NCBI GenBank assembly: GCA_028696755.1
Contig: JAQVGK010000003.1
Coordinates: 1 to 25,335 of the forward strand
Source of the DNA: Bacteroidales bacterium
Lineage (GTDB): Bacteria > Bacteroidota > Bacteroidia > Bacteroidales > ML635J-15
Direction of reading: 5' to 3'
DNA: 25,335 nucleotides
The translations under genes and the position numbers were made by a program. Under the pieces are notes generated by a model. That model was given only the letters and a program-made list of their open reading frames with translations, was not told the DNA's origin and searched no databases. This document shows positions 15,707 through 23,894 of the stretch, piece after piece (the stretch's first letter is position 1; each line of letters starts with the position of its first letter).

Positions 15707-16498
15707 CTAAGCTGCACTTACCGAATTAATAAAATTAAATGTAGTTTCGTTAAAAATTTCCGGTTTATCAACATTTACAACATGTCCGCACGAAGGTATA
15801 ATAACCAAACTAGAGTATTGAGTGTGTTTCTTTAAAAGTTCCTGAATATTAGGTAAAAACATGTAATCCTCCTCTCCCATAATATATAGTGTTGGAATTG
15901 GCAACTCAACACTTCTGAACATTTTTAGGATTGGATTTATGTCGGCGGTCATTTTGTACCATTTAATAAATTCGGTGCGATAAACATTTTTTGCTTCTCG
16001 AATAAACAAGTTTCGCGATTGTTTATGATTATTTTTTGGCATAATAATAAACGCAAAAAAGTTATATAGTAAAAGATATGGAACCAGTGACTTAAATATG
16101 AAGCCCAATTTCATTAGAATCTGCGAACGAATATTGAATTTCATTATCGCACCTCCCATAATCATTGATTTTACTCTTTCGGGAAAATCCTCGGCGATCT
16201 GACGAATTATTATTGTACCAAGCGATATTCCAGCAAAATGGCATTTCTGAATTCCTTCATAGTCGAGAACTTCCAGCACATCCTGAGCAATAAATGGAAA
16301 AGTATAGCGAGCATGAATGTCTTTTAAGCCAATTTTACTCGAACGTCCATGTCCGCGTAGGTCTATAAGCAGAACGTTGTACTTTTTCGTAAATGATTTA
16401 ATCTGTTTGTACCAAATAGTAGAACTTCCACCGGCACCATGAATAAATGTAACCCATTCGTTGGAGTCAGAATTCTGATATTTGGTATAGTTGATCAA
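15707..16498 (-). CDS. Alpha/beta hydrolase
   Basis: A 263-residue protein with a complete alpha/beta-hydrolase layout: oxyanion HGAGG (20-24), LLIDLRGHGRSS, nucleophile elbow Gly-Ile-Ser92-Leu-Gly, acid Asp211 in MGEEDYMF, and His239 in CGHVVNVDKPE. No signal peptide is seen; a hydrophobic cap segment lies at about 135-153. The frame has no upstream ATG and the first internal Met lies beyond the nucleophile, so I accept TTG at 16496-16498 as the start. A TATTTTTG box 16 bp upstream (16514-16521) agrees with that. Substrate cannot be told; esterase, lactonase or haloperoxidase-like roles are all possible. Confidence 0.85.
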   Translation of the reverse strand: MINYTKYQNSDSNEWVTFIHGAGGSSTIWYKQIKSFTKKYNVLLIDLRGHGRSSKIGLKDIHARYTFPFIAQDVLEVLDYEGIQKCHFAGISLGTIIIRQIAEDFPERVKSMIMGGAIMKFNIRSQILMKLGFIFKSLVPYLLLYNFFAFIIMPKNNHKQSRNLFIREAKNVYRTEFIKWYKMTADINPILKMFRSVELPIPTLYIMGEEDYMFLPNIQELLKKHTQYSSLVIIPSCGHVVNVDKPEIFNETTFNFINSVSAA

Positions 16499-16513
16499 TG
16501 TTTAAGGTTTTTG

Positions 16514-16521
16514 CAAAAATA
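16514..16521 (-). promoter_or_regulatory. Candidate -7 box (TATTTTTG) of the alpha/beta hydrolase gene
   Basis: The minus strand matches TAnnTTTG immediately upstream of the TTG start. No TTTG is found at -33, and the spacer is AT-rich, so chance occurrence is possible. Confidence 0.35.
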
Positions 16522-16567
16522 AATAAATTTTTATTTAGAAAATAAAAAAAATGAAAGAATGTTTTAA

Positions 16568-16718
16568 GAAGTGCCTAAAGTGCCCTAGAGTGTCTTAAGT
16601 GCCTAAAGTACTTAATGAGATTTTTTGATAATTGATCATTTTGTAATATAGAAAGATCCTAGCAGTAACCCAAGTACTCTAGGCACTCCAAGTACTTTAG
16701 ACACTCTAGGCACTTCCT
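16568..16718. repeat. Inverted pair of short-period repeat arrays (AGTGCCTAA type)
   Basis: The left array (16568-16614) is built from 9-10-bp units such as AGTGCCTAA, AGTGCCCTAG, AGTGTCTTA, AGTACTTAA. The right array (16671-16718) carries the same units on the other strand. The reverse complement of the right array aligns with the left over nearly its full length: both begin GAAGTGCCTA and end with GTGCCTA(A/G)AGTACTT. The loop is about 56 bp and AT-rich. The right end overlaps the last bases of the Cys-cluster gene. It could form a long hairpin ending or protecting that transcript. Confidence 0.75.
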
Positions 16719-17487
16719 AATCATCAAACCCCGGTCTCTTAAAAGCCATGGCATCTGGAAATTTCTCGAGCATACCTCTTTTTAACTTTGATAATACTGC
16801 TAGGAAATGGAGAACATCGTCCTCTTTTTCGGGTAGAAACGAATAAAGGGCTTTGAACGACTCTAACATTTTATCAATTGCCAAAAGCGCGATTTTTGCA
16901 GAACCATCACTGTCTTTTGGAAATGGGTTGCCATCATCATCGGTGAGATTATAAGTATTTTGTCTTGATGCTCTGTGAATTTTGGCAGAAATAAACAAAC
17001 AGTAAAACTCAACAATAGTAAGGGCTTCTTTTATAATGGCAGCATTATCTTGATTTACAACAAATGCTTTTTCTATTACTTCGTTAAGATAATCGTGATT
17101 TGCCTTAAACCATTTCATCATTTTAATTCCGAGTTCACGACTTTCTATTTCGAGCTCGCCAGGTACATGAACTTCTCTCTCAACTTCTGGAAGGTTGTCT
17201 AGATCAATGCCAAATTCTGCGGCCGATTCGCGCAGCATTTCGCCAATGGCCTCAAATGTAATTGACAAATAGTCCATAGTAGCATCCCATCCCACTTCTG
17301 AATCGGGACCAGTTTCAGATTCCATAATCGCCACCGAGCAATTGTGAGTGAATCGACATCTCTCGCACCATCGGTCACAGTAATTGTATATACCTGGAAT
17401 AATGTTTTTACCTTCGGCTATTTCTTTCGATAAACGAACATATTCTTCTACTTTTTTCTTACGGTTTGGGTCGTTAGTTTTCGACAT
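16717..17487 (-). CDS. Uncharacterised protein with N-terminal four-cysteine cluster
   Basis: I do not recognise a named family. It is 256 residues, soluble and without signal peptide or membrane segment. Near the N-terminus Cys37, Cys41, Cys44 and Cys50 are spaced C-x3-C-x2-C-x5-C (NYCDRWCERCRFTHNC), which suggests a zinc or iron-sulfur site. The rest looks helical and acidic, with an EVGWDATMDYL segment and a central region rich in Ile/Leu/Ala. Codon use and composition match the neighbours. Its ATG at 17485-17487 is the only sensible start. The downstream inverted repeat array touches its stop codon. Neighbours (hydrolase, AbiE pair) do not suggest a function. Confidence 0.75.
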   Translation of the reverse strand: MSKTNDPNRKKKVEEYVRLSKEIAEGKNIIPGIYNYCDRWCERCRFTHNCSVAIMESETGPDSEVGWDATMDYLSITFEAIGEMLRESAAEFGIDLDNLPEVEREVHVPGELEIESRELGIKMMKWFKANHDYLNEVIEKAFVVNQDNAAIIKEALTIVEFYCLFISAKIHRASRQNTYNLTDDDGNPFPKDSDGSAKIALLAIDKMLESFKALYSFLPEKEDDVLHFLAVLSKLKRGMLEKFPDAMAFKRPGFDD

Positions 17488-17626
17488 AATTTTTATGTTT
17501 TTGATAACGCAAAATAATTAATTTTTACCAATTTACCATTGTAAAGTGAAACAGTATTTTATTTGCAAAAATCTTCAATTATATCACTGGCTTTGAAAAA
17601 TAGTCCTATTATGGATAATAACAATA

Positions 17627-18643
17627 TTACAAATCTATTACTATTTTCCAATTAAATGCATTAATCTTTTCTTGCAATGCTTCTAATGATTTGATTAAAT
17701 CTTTAAAATCTGGCGAATCACCATAAATCATTTGTTCTTGCATAGTTATATAATCCTTTTCCCAATCTCTTAGTTCTGCTTTGGGAGGGATAAAGTTAAT
17801 TGTTTGAGGCTGATGTAGATTGTAATCAACATTTCCAAGCCTTGTAAATTTATAACGATGATTAACTATGGTTTGATACAATTCATGATCATTTAAAGCT
17901 TTATCAGAATATTCTGTTCTTGATATTTGAAAAATATCATAAAGATGTCTGCTGTATCGTTCAACTCTTCTTTTATCTGCTGGACATTTAAACATTTCAT
18001 GTAGTAAAAATATCTTCTCCAGATATGTACGCTCAGGTATTACGGAAGGAATGTCAATACTCGTTTGCGCAAATGTTTCTTTGGGATAATACTTATCCAA
18101 TATTGAGATAATTGAGCGGTCTGCCAATGGTTCGTAAAGTGAACGTGAACCAATCTCTATTTTAACTCTTGGCTCAATATATCCAGGTGATTTAATAATT
18201 TCTGGATAATATACATATAGACACACTGGATCCAGATCACTTTCATCAGACTCTTGCTTCTCAAATTTCAAACCGGTAAAGCCTCTGCTTTCAAATGCGC
18301 CTTGCAAATCGTTAAATAGATTATTGGTGATATAATCTTTTGAAGCTTTTCTCAAATTTGTACGTTGCTTTTTACTTAATTCATCATCAAATCCAAAAAA
18401 AGACCTATTTATGGCAAGATCTACATCTTCTGAAAAGTGATCTATTAAATCCCATGATTTGCATAAAGAAGTCCCCCCTTTAAAAACAAGGTGCTCTCCA
18501 ATCTTCATTTTAAATATTATAGCAAGCGTTTGGACAACCCACCAGTCCTTTTCAACGGAATACGCAGGAAGTCCAGTATTGCTAGATATATTGTTATACA
18601 CAATTCTTTTATCTTCATCAGAAACTAGAAACCATCTATTCAT
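17627..18643 (-). CDS. AbiEii-type nucleotidyltransferase toxin
   Basis: A 338-residue protein of the AbiEii/DUF1814 family. Motifs seen: FKGGTSL (54-60), the DNA-polymerase-beta-like Ser71-Glu-Asp-Val-Asp75-Leu (FSEDVDLAI), VKIEIGSRSLYEP, and the family signature RYSRHLYDIFQI. In studied AbiE systems this enzyme is a GTP-binding nucleotidyltransferase that stops growth, giving abortive phage infection, and is countered by AbiEi. Its start overlaps the AbiEi-like gene by 8 bp, the standard order with antitoxin first. All key residues look intact, so it is probably functional. Confidence 0.9.
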   Translation of the reverse strand: MNRWFLVSDEDKRIVYNNISSNTGLPAYSVEKDWWVVQTLAIIFKMKIGEHLVFKGGTSLCKSWDLIDHFSEDVDLAINRSFFGFDDELSKKQRTNLRKASKDYITNNLFNDLQGAFESRGFTGLKFEKQESDESDLDPVCLYVYYPEIIKSPGYIEPRVKIEIGSRSLYEPLADRSIISILDKYYPKETFAQTSIDIPSVIPERTYLEKIFLLHEMFKCPADKRRVERYSRHLYDIFQISRTEYSDKALNDHELYQTIVNHRYKFTRLGNVDYNLHQPQTINFIPPKAELRDWEKDYITMQEQMIYGDSPDFKDLIKSLEALQEKINAFNWKIVIDL

Positions 18644-19250
18644 CGTCAGTGTGTTCTTTTAATGCTTGCCTCATAATAATTCTTATCCACTCCGGTGCTA
18701 ATTTAATATCATGTTCCAGAATATGTTTTTCTTCTTTTATTAAGTGCTTTAGAATAGCATCTATTTCTTCTTTTGTAACATTTTTTTCTCCTATTTCTTT
18801 CAATGCCTGTATCACTAACCTGTTTATAGTCCCTATTGCTCTAAAATTTCTTGGAGATGTTTTTTTAAACTTAACTGATCGTTTTCCAATTTTTACAGTA
18901 CGAGCAGACCCATCAGTCAGATATACAAACTTCATTGGAACCTGAGTCGATAGCCCAAGAGCATTTAAAGCCAATACACCCGTTGGAATCACTCTCGCTT
19001 TGTCTTTTTTTGCAATAGCTAGGGCAATTTCTTCAGTCGAAGGTTGGATTTCTCCAAATATTTCATGTGTTTTTAATCGTGCATATATCCCTCTTGAAAC
19101 ACGGGAAATTTCTCCTTTCTTTACCATTCGTTCTAATGCTTTTCTTACTGATACAGAAGAACCAAAATGAAGAAAATCTTCAATAAAAAATAGCGAGCCC
19201 CCCTTCGCTTTTTTAATTTTTATAAGTATCTGATCATCAATAGATTTCAT
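18636..19250 (-). CDS. AbiEi-type antitoxin / transcriptional repressor (DUF6088-like)
   Basis: A 204-residue protein. Residues 1-60 form a winged helix-turn-helix (SVRKALERMVKKGEISRVSRGIYAR), followed by the AbiEi-type domain with VIPTGVLALNALGLSTQVP and VYLTDGSARTVKIGKRSVKFKK. AbiEi proteins repress their own operon by binding inverted repeats at the promoter and neutralise AbiEii without direct contact (type IV system). Just upstream is a promoter overlaid by a 9-bp-arm inverted repeat, which fits such autorepression. It is the first gene and overlaps the toxin gene by 8 bp. Confidence 0.87.
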   Translation of the reverse strand: MKSIDDQILIKIKKAKGGSLFFIEDFLHFGSSVSVRKALERMVKKGEISRVSRGIYARLKTHEIFGEIQPSTEEIALAIAKKDKARVIPTGVLALNALGLSTQVPMKFVYLTDGSARTVKIGKRSVKFKKTSPRNFRAIGTINRLVIQALKEIGEKNVTKEEIDAILKHLIKEEKHILEHDIKLAPEWIRIIMRQALKEHTDDE

Positions 19251-19272
19251 ACATAAAATTTCTATTTTATGT
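19251..19272. promoter_or_regulatory. Perfect 9-bp inverted repeat directly before the AbiEi start codon
   Basis: ACATAAAAT (19251-19259) and ATTTTATGT (19264-19272) are exact reverse complements with a 4-bp loop. The repeat ends at the base next to the ATG, and its distal arm overlaps the first bases of the upstream operator arm. It could be a second operator or an mRNA hairpin limiting antitoxin/toxin translation. Confidence 0.55.
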
Positions 19273-19305
19273 CACAAATATAGTAAATAATTGTGACATA
19301 ACAAA
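19269..19305 (-). promoter_or_regulatory. AbiE operon promoter with overlapping operator
   Basis: On the minus strand TTTG (19302-19305), a 19-bp spacer, then TATATTTG (19275-19282) is a complete Bacteroidota promoter, 24 bp before the AbiEi ATG. Over it lies ATGTCACAA (19269-19277) and TTGTGACAT (19291-19299), perfect 9-bp arms separated by 13 bp. Binding there would block the -7 element and spacer. The likely binder is AbiEi itself (inference). Confidence 0.75.
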
Positions 19306-19362
19306 ACATATTGTTAAAATTTTTACATAGGGGAATTCGAATTTAAATAATTGCAATACCAC

Positions 19363-20742
19363 TTACTTTCCGATGCAAAACTTAGCAAATATAGCTCCCA
19401 GAACCTCTTCGTTGCTTACTTGACCAGTAATCTCACCAAGGTAATGCATGGCTTCGCGAAGGTCTTGTGAGACAAGGTCGCCACTTAGGCCAGAGTTTAG
19501 AGCATCGGCAGCGCGTTCAAGTGCGATATAGGATTTATTCAACATTTCGGTATGACGAACGCTGCTAATAATTACATCGCCACTGCCAGTTTTGAGAGAA
19601 TTTACCCAATTTGTCATTTTATTGCGTAAGATATCAAGATTAACTCTCTCTTTTGCCGAAATGCAAACCGACTCAAAACCTTTAAATTCATTATTTTCTG
19701 ATGCCTTTGACGAAATATCAGATTTATTAAAAACAATCATGAGTTTTTGAGTTTCCTCAAGTTTATCAGATATCTGATCAACAATTTTTGCTGCTTCTAC
19801 ATCTGTTTGATTAACATCAACTACTAATAAAATAAGTTGCGATGACTGAATTTTGTCAAAACTGCGTTGAATACCGATTTCTTCAATTTCGTCACCACCT
19901 TGGCGCAAACCAGCAGTATCAATAATTCTAAAGCGAATTCCCGAAATCATAATTTCTTCTTCTATAGTATCGCGAGTAGTTCCTGGAATTGCAGAAACAA
20001 TTGCTCTTTCGTCGTTTAGGAGCGCGTTTAACAAAGTAGATTTTCCAGTATTTGGCTCACCAACAATTGCTACGGGAACGCCATTTTTAATCGCATTTCC
20101 ATAACGAAACGATTCAATCAGTTGATTTACCCTTTGTTTTATTTCTCCTATAAGATTCAGAATCTGCGTTCTGTCGGCGAATTCCACATCCTCCTCCCCA
20201 AAATCGAGTTCGAGTTCCATGAGCGCAGTTAAGTCAATCATGCGTGAGCGCAAAACATTTATCTCGTTAGAGATTCCGCCTTTAAGTTGATTAACAGCAA
20301 TTCGGTGTGATTCTGCACTATTGCTAGAAATAATATCAGCAACGGCTTCCGACTGCGACAAATCCATTTTTCCGTTTAGGAAAGCACGTTTTGTAAATTC
20401 GCCAGGCAATGCAGTATTAGCACCTTTCTCAATTAGAAGATTCATAATCTCCTTTTGCACATAAACAGAACCATGACAATAAATCTCGGCCATATCTTCG
20501 CCTGTAAAAGATGCTGGTGCAGAAAACTTCAGAACAATTACATCGTCAATTATTTGTGAATTGTTCGCTATAATTTTTGTATAAAATGCTTTGTACGGTT
20601 CAAGTTTAGTAAATTTATCGGGAGATGAAGTTACGGAAGCAAGTATTGAGTGAGCATTATTACCGCTAAGTCGAATAACAGAAATCGCTCCTACTCCTGC
20701 TGGCGATGAAATTGCACAAATTGTTCCGTCCTGTAAATGCAT
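19363..20742 (-). CDS. mnmE: tRNA modification GTPase MnmE (TrmE)
   Basis: A 459-residue full-length MnmE. The N-terminal folate-binding domain begins DGTICAISSPAGVGAISVIRLSG. The helical domain is interrupted by the G domain: G1 GEPNTGKST (from about residue 228), G2 GTTRDTIEEE, G3 DTAGLRQ, G4 NKSD. The C-terminus ends FAKFCIGK with the invariant Cys of the family. With MnmG it installs the (carboxymethyl)aminomethyl group on C5 of wobble uridine-34 in certain tRNAs, using methylene-tetrahydrofolate, GTP and FAD. mnmG is not in the window. A TATTTTTG box lies 15 bp upstream. Nothing unusual in length or motifs. Confidence 0.97.
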   Translation of the reverse strand: MHLQDGTICAISSPAGVGAISVIRLSGNNAHSILASVTSSPDKFTKLEPYKAFYTKIIANNSQIIDDVIVLKFSAPASFTGEDMAEIYCHGSVYVQKEIMNLLIEKGANTALPGEFTKRAFLNGKMDLSQSEAVADIISSNSAESHRIAVNQLKGGISNEINVLRSRMIDLTALMELELDFGEEDVEFADRTQILNLIGEIKQRVNQLIESFRYGNAIKNGVPVAIVGEPNTGKSTLLNALLNDERAIVSAIPGTTRDTIEEEIMISGIRFRIIDTAGLRQGGDEIEEIGIQRSFDKIQSSQLILLVVDVNQTDVEAAKIVDQISDKLEETQKLMIVFNKSDISSKASENNEFKGFESVCISAKERVNLDILRNKMTNWVNSLKTGSGDVIISSVRHTEMLNKSYIALERAADALNSGLSGDLVSQDLREAMHYLGEITGQVSNEEVLGAIFAKFCIGK

Positions 20743-20756
20743 TTTATAATTTTTGG

Positions 20757-20764
20757 CAAAAATA
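20757..20764 (-). promoter_or_regulatory. Candidate -7 box (TATTTTTG) of mnmE
   Basis: A match to TAnnTTTG on the minus strand 15 bp before the ATG; no TTTG at the -33 distance. Upstream, TGTTTTTGC (20792-20800) and GCAAAAACA (20808-20816) form a perfect 9-bp inverted repeat that could be an operator or hairpin. Confidence 0.35.
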
Positions 20765-20836
20765 GTAAAAATTGGCGAGTGTTTTTGTCACTGTTTTTGC
20801 AAAAATGGCAAAAACACCGCCAAAAACCCATATTAT

Positions 20837-21085
20837 CTAAAAGCATAAGAGTTTAATTGCGGACACCTTATTAAACTTAACGCTAATTAACGAATTTTGC
20901 TGACGCCTGTAATATTTAAGGCGAAAGCAAAATTCGCCAATTGGCTTCGCCGAGCTTCGGTTCGAGTTCAAAATATTTTGTATAAACGGGATAAGATCAG
21001 TAATATTGATAAGAACAATTCTCAGCATGTTGCCGTTAGCTAAGAACTTGATAAAAGTAAATACTTTTGATTTGCCTTTAAACAT
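20837..21085 (-). repeat. Repeat-like spacer with small open frame and strong hairpin
   Basis: Part of the 500-bp gap between mnmE and the secreted protein gene. An 82-codon ATG frame is open on the minus strand, but its translation (basic, rich in Arg, Asn, Ser, with PFIQNILNSNRSS and KYYRRQQNSL) shows no domain and crosses a stem-loop. That stem pairs CGAATTTTGCT (20891-20901) with AGCAAAATTCG (20926-20936), then CGCCT with AGGCG. It is followed by the palindrome GCCAATTGGC (20936-20945). I read it as an intergenic repeat that happens to stay open rather than a gene. A short real protein is not excluded. The rest of the gap (20743-20836, 21086-21242) shows only promoter-like boxes. Confidence 0.4.
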
Positions 21086-21187
21086 AGTATATAGGTCGCC
21101 AACAATAAATTCTGATTCAAATGCGTTTGCCCTGTTTTAGATACTAAAAAATCATTCGGAAAATTCAAACAGGAACAGTTTTTGTAG

Positions 21188-21195
21188 TATTTTTG
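21188..21195 (+). promoter_or_regulatory. Candidate -7 box (TATTTTTG) of the secreted CUB/SprB-repeat gene
   Basis: A match to TAnnTTTG 47 bp before the ATG at 21243. No clear TTTG at -33. Confidence 0.4.
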
Positions 21196-21242
21196 CAACC
21201 ATTTTTCAATAATAATTGTTTATTCTTCGTATTTTATATTAT

Positions 21243-23894
21243 ATGAGGTTTTATCATTCAATATTGGTTCTAATACTCATTTGCTTGTCTGGATTATCAT
21301 ACTCACAGGCAGATAGTGTTTCCAATTATGGTGATTCAGATACAATAATTTACGAACGTGATTTACGTGCGCCATGTTCTTCAACGCCGATTGCTGGAAT
21401 AGTTACAAGTACTGTTGAAAAAGGTTGCTCTGGTTATGCAATAGAAATTGAATTGAATTCGGAAGGCTATACTACAGGTTTTTCTGGTTTAAGTTACAGA
21501 TGGATGAAATCATTAACTGGCACTGGAGGTTGGACAAGTATTGCTGGAGCAAATGAGCCTTCAGAATTAGTTTATACTGCCACTGCGACAACATATTTTC
21601 GGCTCGAAGCAACATGTATAAACACTGGAGAAACTGACAACTCGGATGTTATTTCATACATAACTGAACCATGCACCGAGTATCGTTGTGGCAGTACATC
21701 ATCGACAATATACACATGTAATGCATTGTTTTTTGATAGTGGCGGTGGAGGTCAATACAGCAGCAACGAAAACACAACAATGAAATTTTGCTCTGAAGAT
21801 GGCCGACATTTGAGAATTGATTTTCTGTCATTTTCGACTGAGGATAATAATGATATAGGTAGATATCAGGTAAGGTATGATAAGCTAAAGGTTTTTCGAG
21901 GCCCAAATACTTCATTTTCACCAATGTTCGAATTTTCGGGAACGCAAACTCCAGAAAATCAAGTTCCAATGATAATTTCGAGTGGTCAGTGTATTAGTTT
22001 TAATTTTATTTCAGACGGATCGGTAGTTAAAGATGGCTGGGTAGCACATGTTAGCTGCACAGATGAAGAAAATAATATTGCTTCTCAATATTGCGACAAT
22101 GCTCCAACAATTTGTAATCTTGACGGCTACGAAGGTGGAACATGTAATTTTTATAATGTTGAGAGGGTTAATAATCAGATTCTTGATGAAGGAATCTTTT
22201 TTCCAGGATTATCTGCGCTTGATAATAACTCTTTTATAAAGTTTATTGCTTCGGCATCCCGGGTTGTATTGGATGTAACTGTCAGCGATTGTGAAGGTGC
22301 ATTTGCTGATCCTGGTGGAATTCAGTTTGCTGTTTATAAAGGCTCGTCATGTGTATTTGAACAACTTGTAAGTAGTCCAAATTATGTAAATCCTGGTTTA
22401 GAAGAAGGGAATCACAGTATTACCATTAATGGTTTAAATGCAGGAACAACATATTATTTAATGGTTGACGGCAATTATGGAGCAATGTGTGATTATACTA
22501 TTAGAGCAGAGTCGGGAGTTGCTCTGGCACAGCTTGTCCCCAATCAAGCCACTTTGTGCGACGGCGAAGAAGCGACACTTGTAGCAACTGGAGGAACTTC
22601 ATATCAATGGTCTGGGCCCGATGGTTTTTCAGCAACGACTCCAAGTATAACAGTTACCAATCCTGGTCAATATGAAGTAACAATTACAGGTGGACCAGCA
22701 GCATGTCCCGACGAAGCAGTATTGTCGGGTATTGTCAATGTGATTTACGATGTTGTTAACCCAATATTTAATTTACCATCATTTTATTGTCGTGGAGCAG
22801 CTCCAAGTTCTTTACCTTCCACGTCTACTAATGGTGTTAGCGGAACTTGGAGTCCGGCACTAAATCCGAACCAAACCACACAATACACATTTATCGTTGA
22901 CGAAGGATTTTGCTCCGATCCATATCAGCATACAATAGTAATAAGTCCAGATTTAACAGCAAACTCTACACCTCCCGACTGCCATGGTGAAGATGGAAAA
23001 ATCGTTTTCAGTTCTCAAAGCCAAGAATTTCCATTGACTTTTACCATTAACGGAACAGCTGCAAGTTCTCCATATTATGTTCCAGCAGGAAATTACACTG
23101 TTAAAGTTACGGATGGACATGGTTGCACATATTCAAAACCAATAACAATAAACGAACCCGAGAAGCTAAATATTTCAGCTGAAATTGCTGACAGTTCTTG
23201 CTTTGGAGCTAAAAACACTGATATTTCCCTTAGTGCAGAGGGTGGAACTGAACCTTATACATTTTCTCTTTTAGAAGGGGAATTAGTGTTTCCTGGATTT
23301 GAGTTTTTCGATCTTAATGGTTCTACTTACATAGCCAAGGTAAAAGACTCTAAAAATTGTCGCGACTCAATGAATATTTTGATTTCTGAACCAGCAAGTA
23401 TAGATGCGTCCTACATAACTTCAAATCCTACATGTACAGGGAATGATGATGGTTTTATTGAACTTTCAATTTACGGTGGTACGGAGCCATATTATTTTAA
23501 CACTGGTATGATAACAGGTCCAGGCACGCTAGTACCAACACTTGAGCAAGGTGTTTATGATGTTGAAATTATTGACGCTAATGGATGTTCATATACCGTT
23601 TATGGAATTAGTCTTACCGACATACCAGGCGAATGTTTATGGATTCCAAATGCATTCACCCCAAATGGAGATGGTGTAAATGATAATTGGGAAATTCGTA
23701 ATCTACATATTTACGACAATGCAATTTTCCAGATTTTTAATCGCTGGGGACAGGAAATTTACTACGGATTTTGTGACGATGTATGGAACGGCAAATCGGA
23801 ATGGGGTTTTGTGCCAGCAGGAAATTATGTTTACACATTAAATCTTAATAACGGGACTGAACCAGTTTGTGGGATTGTGAGTGTGGTTTATTAA
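21243..23894 (+). CDS. Secreted multidomain protein with CUB domain, SprB-type repeats and T9SS type B sorting domain
   Basis: 883 residues from the ATG at 21243-21245; an upstream TTG in frame would place extra residues before a good signal peptide, so I start at MRFYHSILVLILICLSGLSYSQA. Domains in order: an Ig-like region (about 45-140), a CUB-like domain (about 143-271, CGSTSSTIYTC to WVAHVSC), a beta domain ending YYLMVDGNYGAMCDYTIRA, an Ig/PKD-like segment (about 430-500), three SprB-like repeats (about 573-792, each with GGTEPY or GNYTVKVTD motifs), and a CHU_C/gliding-motility C-terminal domain (about 798-883, WIPNAFTPNGDGVNDNW, IFNRWGQEIYYG). The last directs export through the type IX system and cell-surface attachment or release. 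Probably an adhesin or matrix protein; no catalytic motif is seen. Confidence 0.9.
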   Translation: MRFYHSILVLILICLSGLSYSQADSVSNYGDSDTIIYERDLRAPCSSTPIAGIVTSTVEKGCSGYAIEIELNSEGYTTGFSGLSYRWMKSLTGTGGWTSIAGANEPSELVYTATATTYFRLEATCINTGETDNSDVISYITEPCTEYRCGSTSSTIYTCNALFFDSGGGGQYSSNENTTMKFCSEDGRHLRIDFLSFSTEDNNDIGRYQVRYDKLKVFRGPNTSFSPMFEFSGTQTPENQVPMIISSGQCISFNFISDGSVVKDGWVAHVSCTDEENNIASQYCDNAPTICNLDGYEGGTCNFYNVERVNNQILDEGIFFPGLSALDNNSFIKFIASASRVVLDVTVSDCEGAFADPGGIQFAVYKGSSCVFEQLVSSPNYVNPGLEEGNHSITINGLNAGTTYYLMVDGNYGAMCDYTIRAESGVALAQLVPNQATLCDGEEATLVATGGTSYQWSGPDGFSATTPSITVTNPGQYEVTITGGPAACPDEAVLSGIVNVIYDVVNPIFNLPSFYCRGAAPSSLPSTSTNGVSGTWSPALNPNQTTQYTFIVDEGFCSDPYQHTIVISPDLTANSTPPDCHGEDGKIVFSSQSQEFPLTFTINGTAASSPYYVPAGNYTVKVTDGHGCTYSKPITINEPEKLNISAEIADSSCFGAKNTDISLSAEGGTEPYTFSLLEGELVFPGFEFFDLNGSTYIAKVKDSKNCRDSMNILISEPASIDASYITSNPTCTGNDDGFIELSIYGGTEPYYFNTGMITGPGTLVPTLEQGVYDVEIIDANGCSYTVYGISLTDIPGECLWIPNAFTPNGDGVNDNWEIRNLHIYDNAIFQIFNRWGQEIYYGFCDDVWNGKSEWGFVPAGNYVYTLNLNNGTEPVCGIVSVVY

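Noticed and set aside
21216..21242. TTG start nine codons upstream of the secreted protein
   Set aside because: The ATG at 21243 gives a normal signal peptide; the extra residues would only lengthen it.
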